In this document: positions 59,356-64,000 of the stretch, in pieces
How the letters are laid out: each line of letters begins with the position of its first letter
Position numbering within the stretch: position 1 is the first letter of the stretch
Origin: Bacillus swezeyi
Lineage (GTDB): Bacteria > Bacillota > Bacilli > Bacillales > Bacillaceae
Direction of reading: 5' to 3'
Assembly: GCF_001969815.1 (NCBI RefSeq)
Contig: NZ_MRBK01000030.1
Span: 1 to 64,000, forward strand
DNA: 64,000 bases
Translations under genes and position numbers: made by a program
Notes under the pieces: generated by a model
What the model was told of the DNA's origin: nothing
Seen by the model: the letters and a program-made list of their open reading frames with translations, nothing else
The model's database searches: none

Positions 59356-60144
59356 ATGAAAGCCGTATTTTTTGATTTAGATGATACATTGCTCTGGGAT
59401 GAAAAAAGCGTCAGTACAGCATTTTCCGAAACATGTCATAAAGCCGAAAAAAAATACGGGATCAATGCGGCTGAATTTGAAACAGCCGTCCGCCAGGCGG
59501 CGCGCGATCTTTACACGTCTTATGAAACATATCCATACACTGTGATGATCGGCATCAATCCGTTTGAAGGTCTGTGGTCCAACTTTAGCGAACCGATCAG
59601 CGAAGGATTTCAAAAGCTGAATAACATTGTCCCTGAATACAGGAAAAATGCGTGGACAAACGGATTGAAAGTATTTGAAATCGATGATCCCGCCTTCGGA
59701 GAAGAGCTTGGCGAATTCTTCGCAGCAGTGCGCCGGAAAAGCCCTTTTGTCTACGAAGAAACGTTTGCTGTTTTGGAACAATTGAAAGGAAAGGTCGAGC
59801 TTCTTTTGCTGACAAACGGCGATCCGAGTCTGCAAAAAGAAAAATTGGCCGGCGTTCCCGAGCTTGCCCCTTATTTCAGCGAAATTGTCATCTCCGGAAA
59901 CTTTGGCAAAGGAAAGCCTGATCCAAGCATCTTTGAACACTGCCTCGGCCTCCTTGGGATTACAAAAGATGACACCTTGATGGTCGGGGATAATTTGAAC
60001 ACCGATATTCTCGGCGCTTCAAGAGCAGGAATTAAAACCGTCTGGGTCAACCGCAAAGGGAAAGATAATGAGGCTGATGTCAAACCTGACTACGAAATCC
60101 GCCATTTAAACGAACTGTTTGACATTCTCGCCGAAAAAGGCTAA
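59356..60144 (+). CDS. ysaA: HAD-family hydrolase YsaA
   Basis: 262 residues. HAD motifs: [12 protein letters not shown] with the nucleophile Asp, LLTNGDP, the Lys in KGKPDPSIF and [14 protein letters not shown] small-molecule phosphatase of unknown substrate. The start is ATG 59356 with AGAGGAGAAG; an upstream in-frame ATG lacks a site. Convergent with thrS. B. subtilis YsaA is about 260 residues. Confidence 0.92.
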   Translation: MKAVFFDLDDTLLWDEKSVSTAFSETCHKAEKKYGINAAEFETAVRQAARDLYTSYETYPYTVMIGINPFEGLWSNFSEPISEGFQKLNNIVPEYRKNAWTNGLKVFEIDDPAFGEELGEFFAAVRRKSPFVYEETFAVLEQLKGKVELLLLTNGDPSLQKEKLAGVPELAPYFSEIVISGNFGKGKPDPSIFEHCLGLLGITKDDTLMVGDNLNTDILGASRAGIKTVWVNRKGKDNEADVKPDYEIRHLNELFDILAEKG

Positions 60145-60156
60145 TCAAGCTAAACG

Positions 60157-60191
60157 AAAAAAGCATGGCTCCCTATGGGCCATGCTTTTTT
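60157..60191. terminator. Terminator between ysaA and thrS
   Basis: AAAAAAGCATGGC and GCCATGCTTTTTT form a 13-bp perfect stem with T runs both ways, between convergent stops. Confidence 0.93.
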
Positions 60192-60196
60192 AATGT

Positions 60197-62128
60197 CTAC
60201 TTTTTCGCTTCAGCGACGGCTTTTTTCACGAAATCTTGAAGTGGGACCGTTTCTGATTTTTGTTCTCCGTATTTGCGGACGTTGACCGCTTCATTTGCGG
60301 CTTCCTGGTCGCCCACGACAAGCATGTACGGAATCTTTTGCATTTGTGCTTCACGGATCTTATAGCCGATTTTTTCATCGCGGCTGTCGACTTCAACGCG
60401 CAGACCTTCGCGCTGCAGGCGTTCCTGCACTTGTTTTGCATAGTCAAGATGTACGGACGGCGACACAGGGATGACTTGGAACTGCACCGGCGCAAGCCAT
60501 GTCGGCAGCGCACCTTTATGCTCTTCAATTAAGAAAGCAACAAAGCGTTCCATTGTTGATACGACGCCTCTGTGAATCACGACCGGACGGTGGGGTTTTC
60601 CGTCTTCTCCGACATATGTCAGATCGAATTTTTCAGGAAGCAGGAAGTCCAGCTGTACAGTTGACAGTGTTTCTTCTTTGCCGATTGCTGTTTTGACCTG
60701 AACGTCAAGCTTCGGTCCGTAGAACGCCGCTTCTCCTTCTGCTTCGTAGTAGTCATGTCCAATCTCGTCCATCGCTTCTTTCAGCATCGATTGCGCTTTA
60801 TTCCACATCTCGTCATCATCATAGTATTTCTCTGTATCTTCCGGATCACGGTAAGACAAGCGGAATGTATACTGTTCAAGCCCGAAATCTTCATAGACTT
60901 CCTGAATCAAGCGGACAGTGCGGATGAATTCGTCTTTGATTTGATCAGGGCGGACGAAAATGTGAGCGTCATTCAATGTCATCCCGCGGACGCGCTGAAG
61001 ACCTGAAAGAGCGCCTGACATTTCATAGCGGTGCATCGTTCCGAGCTCTGCGATCCGGATCGGCAGCTCGCGGTAGCTGTGGATATCATTTTTATAGATC
61101 ATCATGTGATGCGGACAGTTCATCGGGCGAAGCGTCAAAGTTTCATTGTCCATTTCAATCGGCGGGAACATTGTGTCTTGATAATGATCCCAGTGGCCTG
61201 ACGTTTCATAAAGCTCTTTGCTGCCAAGGACTGGTGTATAGACGTGCTCATAGCCGAGAGCAAGCTCTTTATCAACGATATAGCGTTCGATGACGCGTCT
61301 GATTGTCGCACCCTTCGGCAGCCAGAGCGGCAGGCCTTGACCAACCTTTTGCGAAATCGCAAACAACTTCAATTCTTTTCCAAGTTTTCTATGGTCGCGT
61401 TCTTTTGCTTCTTCAAGCAGACGCAGATGCTCTTCAAGCTCTGCTTTTTTAAAGAAAGCTGTACCGTAAATGCGCTGAAGCATCTTGTTGTTGCTGTCGC
61501 CGCGCCAATATGCACCGGCAAGGCTCAGCAGTTTCAATTCTTTAATTTTTCCTGTTGATGGAACGTGGACGCCGCGGCACAGATCGAAAAATTCGCCTTG
61601 TTCATAGATTGATACCGTTTCACCTTCCGGAATCGCATCAAGCAGTTCCAGTTTCAAGTCATCGCCGATTTCGGCAAACCGCGCTTTCGCTTCGTCACGG
61701 CTGACTTCTTTTCTGACGATCGGCAGATTTTCTCCGATGATTTTTTTCATTTCTTTTTCGATCTTCGGAAGGTCTTCCGGAGTAAGCGCTTCTTCCATAT
61801 CCACATCATAGTAGAAGCCGTTTTCAATAACCGGACCGACGCCGAATTTGACGTTTTTATAAAGCCGTTTGATCGCCTGCGCCATTAAGTGCGCCGTGCT
61901 GTGGCGCATGATTTCAAGCGCTTCGTCACCGCCTTCTGTAATGATTTCGATGGCGCCGTCCTCAAGGATCGGTGCGCGCAGATCGATTGGTTTGCTGTTT
62001 AATTTTCCGGCAATCGCTTTTTTCTTCAGGCCGGGACTGATTGATGCCGCGATATCTTCTGTTGTCGTCGCTTTTGGAAACTCCTTAACCGCTCCGTCAG
62101 GAAATTTGATTTTTACCATATCTGACAT
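60197..62128 (-). CDS. thrS: Threonyl-tRNA synthetase
   Basis: 643 residues, equal to B. subtilis. TGS domain ([17 protein letters not shown]), editing domain with [12 protein letters not shown] and a zinc site, then the class II core ([12 protein letters not shown] with the Cys/His zinc ligands, [29 protein letters not shown]) and the C-terminal anticodon domain. The start is ATG 62128 behind AAGGAGTGAC; another in-frame codon 9 nt upstream is not preferred. Governed by a T-box. Confidence 0.97.
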   Translation of the reverse strand: MSDMVKIKFPDGAVKEFPKATTTEDIAASISPGLKKKAIAGKLNSKPIDLRAPILEDGAIEIITEGGDEALEIMRHSTAHLMAQAIKRLYKNVKFGVGPVIENGFYYDVDMEEALTPEDLPKIEKEMKKIIGENLPIVRKEVSRDEAKARFAEIGDDLKLELLDAIPEGETVSIYEQGEFFDLCRGVHVPSTGKIKELKLLSLAGAYWRGDSNNKMLQRIYGTAFFKKAELEEHLRLLEEAKERDHRKLGKELKLFAISQKVGQGLPLWLPKGATIRRVIERYIVDKELALGYEHVYTPVLGSKELYETSGHWDHYQDTMFPPIEMDNETLTLRPMNCPHHMMIYKNDIHSYRELPIRIAELGTMHRYEMSGALSGLQRVRGMTLNDAHIFVRPDQIKDEFIRTVRLIQEVYEDFGLEQYTFRLSYRDPEDTEKYYDDDEMWNKAQSMLKEAMDEIGHDYYEAEGEAAFYGPKLDVQVKTAIGKEETLSTVQLDFLLPEKFDLTYVGEDGKPHRPVVIHRGVVSTMERFVAFLIEEHKGALPTWLAPVQFQVIPVSPSVHLDYAKQVQERLQREGLRVEVDSRDEKIGYKIREAQMQKIPYMLVVGDQEAANEAVNVRKYGEQKSETVPLQDFVKKAVAEAKK

Positions 62129-62154
62129 CCTAGTCACTCCTTTTTTTTACAAAA

Positions 62155-62440
62155 TAAAAAATCCCCGTCCCCCTAAGAAAGGGACGAGGATTGATAAACG
62201 GAATTCGTGGTTCCACCCTTTTTCCCGAAAAACGCAAAAAATCCTTGAGCGTTTTCGGCTTTCGGTTCTGTAACGGGAAGTCCCGTCAGTCATTACTTGA
62301 CAAATTGTCGTTTACAACTGATGTTCAAAGGCGGTAAAAAAATGATCCTTGGTTAAGAGACTTGCAGCCTTGGTCTCCCTCTCTGTCAAACCGGTGTTCA
62401 TCTTCTCATGTCCTTATCCATACATGGAATCTTAAGTTTA
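62155..62440 (-). promoter_or_regulatory. T-box leader of thrS
   Basis: The T-box sequence GGGTGGAACCACG lies at 62206-62218 and a terminator (AATCC-CGTCCC and GGGACG-GGATT, T6) at 62155-62192. Stem I occupies about 62330-62430. The Thr specifier (ACC expected) was not placed with certainty, since several ACC triplets occur. Uncharged tRNA-Thr should relieve termination. Confidence 0.9.
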
Positions 62441-62446
62441 TATCGT

Positions 62447-62475
62447 ATTATAAATCGTTTCCCATCTAAAATCAA
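62447..62475 (-). promoter_or_regulatory. Sigma-A promoter of thrS, inside the end of ytxC
   Basis: TTGATT (62470-62475), a 17-nt spacer and a perfect TATAAT (62447-62452). The -35 box overlaps the stop codon of ytxC. Confidence 0.82.
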
Positions 62476-63314
62476 GAATGCTCTTCTAAAATGTTTTCCT
62501 GCGGATGAAAGGAATCAAGTGAAAAAATCCGCACCCGCTCCTGGAAAATATTTTGAATCGTCTGTACCATCGCATGCTCCCGGTTCCCTGTATAAAGGTC
62601 GATTTTCCTCGGCGCTATCGATACGAGAGGTGCCAGCAGGCGGGAATCAATATACATCGGGTGTTCTCTGACGAACCGCCTGTCTATGTATTTTTTTTGT
62701 TCCCGTTCTGAAATATACTTTAATTCCCACAAGACAAAATAATCGTCATGAACAATGTGAACATGGTCAAGCATCGGCTCCTTCGACATCACATAGTCTC
62801 TCAGCGATTGGATAAATGTCTGGTATTCCTGTTCCATTTTATATTCATCGATTGCGGCCTCGACATACCCTCTCAAGCGTTCATAATACTTGCCGAGCCG
62901 GAACGTCATAAAGGAACGAATCGAAAAGGCATTTTCTTCAAGACAGATCGTTTTGAGCTCCTGCATGATGTAATATTCTCGAGGGGTATCGTCCTGATTG
63001 AGCGGTAGCCCTTCCAGTTCGCCCTCCATTATGCTGTGGGCCAATTGAAGAATTTGCTGCTGTTCATCCCGATCCAAAAAGTAATAATCACCTTCAATAA
63101 CCGAAAGCATATATTCATCTTCTTTGCATTCTGTAAAAAATCTCGTCAGAATGGGCAGAATGTAGGTTTGGATACTGACAGAGGAATGGGTCTTTTCAAT
63201 TCCGATCTTCCCTGCCGTTTCATGAATCTTGATATGCCGGTTTAAATCCGCATTTCGAAGCAGATGTAAAAACGCGGCTGTATCATAATCATCTTCAAAT
63301 GTAATTTCAAGCAT
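62472..63314 (-). CDS. ytxC: Sporulation-associated protein YtxC
   Basis: 280 residues, matching B. subtilis YtxC (281). The family (YtxC-like, about 280-300 residues) has conserved stretches such as YMLSVIEGDYYFLDRDEQQQIL and KEPMLDHVHIVHDDYFVLWE; its role is unknown but it is found only in spore formers. The start is ATG 63314 after TAGGGGGGAC; an upstream in-frame ATG has no site. Followed by the thrS promoter. Confidence 0.9.
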   Translation of the reverse strand: MLEITFEDDYDTAAFLHLLRNADLNRHIKIHETAGKIGIEKTHSSVSIQTYILPILTRFFTECKEDEYMLSVIEGDYYFLDRDEQQQILQLAHSIMEGELEGLPLNQDDTPREYYIMQELKTICLEENAFSIRSFMTFRLGKYYERLRGYVEAAIDEYKMEQEYQTFIQSLRDYVMSKEPMLDHVHIVHDDYFVLWELKYISEREQKKYIDRRFVREHPMYIDSRLLAPLVSIAPRKIDLYTGNREHAMVQTIQNIFQERVRIFSLDSFHPQENILEEHS

Positions 63315-63392
63315 GTTTGTCCCCCCTAACAACATCTGATACATGTATATGGGGGAGACAAATAAAATAGACTTAAAAAAAAGGATAAGCCA

Positions 63393-64000
63393 TTAATCAA
63401 ACAGCTCCTGCACCTTTTTTCTGAACAAAAGCGGAACGGTGATGAAGAGGAGATAGATCATGACGATGATCGTAATCGCGATGATGTCTCCGGACAGCAG
63501 GCTTGATCCGAGCGCATTTAAAATAATGGTGCCCGGAATAATGCCCGCGGCCGTGGCCGCCAAAAAGGACAGGGGCTTGACCTTTGAGACGCCCGCCGCA
63601 TAGCTGACCGCATCAAAATGAATCGGTGCAAGCCTCAGCAGCAGAATACAGAAAAAACCGTTTTTTTGCAAAAGCATCCGAAAAGCTTCAAGCTTCAGAG
63701 GCGTTTTTGTGAAGCTGCCGCCAAGCCTGTAGGCAAGAGCGAATGATAAAAACGCCCCTCCGGCGGCCCCTATAAAAGAATACAAAGATCCAAACAGCGG
63801 ACCGAATGCAAGGCCTCCGCTCACGGCGAACACCGAAGCGGGGAGCAGCAAAAACGGCCGGATCATTAATAATCCGATATAAATCAGCGGGGCAAAAATG
63901 CCGAAGGATAAGACCCCTTCCCTGATATGACGGGGATTGAGGTTCAGATACTTTGCATTAAACCATAATCCGGCGGCCGCAAGCACAGCAATCACCGCCC
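63393..64000 (-). CDS. ytxB: TVP38/TMEM64 membrane protein YtxB, 5' end truncated
   Basis: At least 200 residues with about five membrane helices. SNARE-associated/DedA-like (VTT) pattern: FAVSGGLAFGPLFGSLYSFIGAAGGAFLSFALAYRLG and LRLAPIHFDAVSYAAGVSKV. The true start lies beyond 64000; the GTG at 63995 is probably internal. Function: probably lipid or small-molecule transport at the membrane, by homology. B. subtilis YtxB is about 213 residues, so little is missing. Confidence 0.88.
   Translation of the reverse strand, partial: AVIAVLAAAGLWFNAKYLNLNPRHIREGVLSFGIFAPLIYIGLLMIRPFLLLPASVFAVSGGLAFGPLFGSLYSFIGAAGGAFLSFALAYRLGGSFTKTPLKLEAFRMLLQKNGFFCILLLRLAPIHFDAVSYAAGVSKVKPLSFLAATAAGIIPGTIILNALGSSLLSGDIIAITIIVMIYLLFITVPLLFRKKVQELFD

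Overview
The window reads as a chromosome segment of a low-to-mid GC, spore-forming Firmicute of the Bacillus licheniformis group. The gene order is that of the B. subtilis gerE-sdh-lysC-uvrC-trxA-etf-mutS2-pheST-ara-infC-lytST-thrS region, nearly all on the minus strand. Sporulation genes (gerM, gerE, sspI, a glutamine-rich coat-like protein), sigma-K and sigma-W type promoters, T-boxes and a lysine riboswitch all fit. Differences from the B. subtilis order as I remember it (gdhA, an M50 peptidase, a PhoD-like gene, no araL) point to licheniformis/paralicheniformis; the species call is inference.

Layout. 1-4.1 kb is the accessory end: a small unknown ORF, NADP-glutamate dehydrogenase, two probable spore-related genes and about 0.9 kb of decayed sequence. 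4.1-10.7 kb: tRNA-Arg, ysnB, ysnA, rph, gerM, racE, ysmB, gerE, a frameshifted short-chain dehydrogenase and ysmA. 10.7-14 kb: succinate dehydrogenase sdhCAB. 14-19.8 kb: yslB, an orphan M50 peptidase, lysC with its lysine riboswitch, uvrC and trxA. 20-25 kb: fatty-acid degradation cluster lcfA-fadR-fadB-etfB-etfA with a perfect FadR-type operator. 25-31.8 kb: a 27-codon membrane ORF, yshE, mutS2, polX, yshB, zapA and rnhC. 31.8-38.6 kb: pheST behind a T-box, ysgA, sspI and cstA. 38.6-39 kb: a membrane-protein frame broken by one base in a poly-T run.

39-50 kb is an arabinose/arabinan utilisation block. abnA encodes a secreted arabinanase. araABDMNPQ-abfA encodes isomerase, kinase, epimerase, a glycerol-1-phosphate dehydrogenase, the sugar-binding lipoprotein and two permeases of an ABC importer, and an intracellular arabinofuranosidase. 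The araA promoter carries two AraR-like boxes and a cre-like site.

50-64 kb: ysdC, sigma-W-driven ysdB, ysdA, the infC-rpmI-rplT translation operon with a long leader, pyruvate-transporter genes pftAB (lrgAB family) with their two-component system lytST, a PhoD-like phosphoesterase gene inserted between the two pairs, ysaA, thrS behind a T-box, ytxC and the truncated start of ytxB.

I saw no CRISPR array, insertion sequence, prophage or rRNA. Most of the window is conserved core. The novelty candidates are small: the 27-residue membrane ORF after yshE, the poly-T-broken membrane ORF, the signal-less PhoD homologue, the 46-bp hairpin palindrome before pftA, and the lone M50 peptidase.
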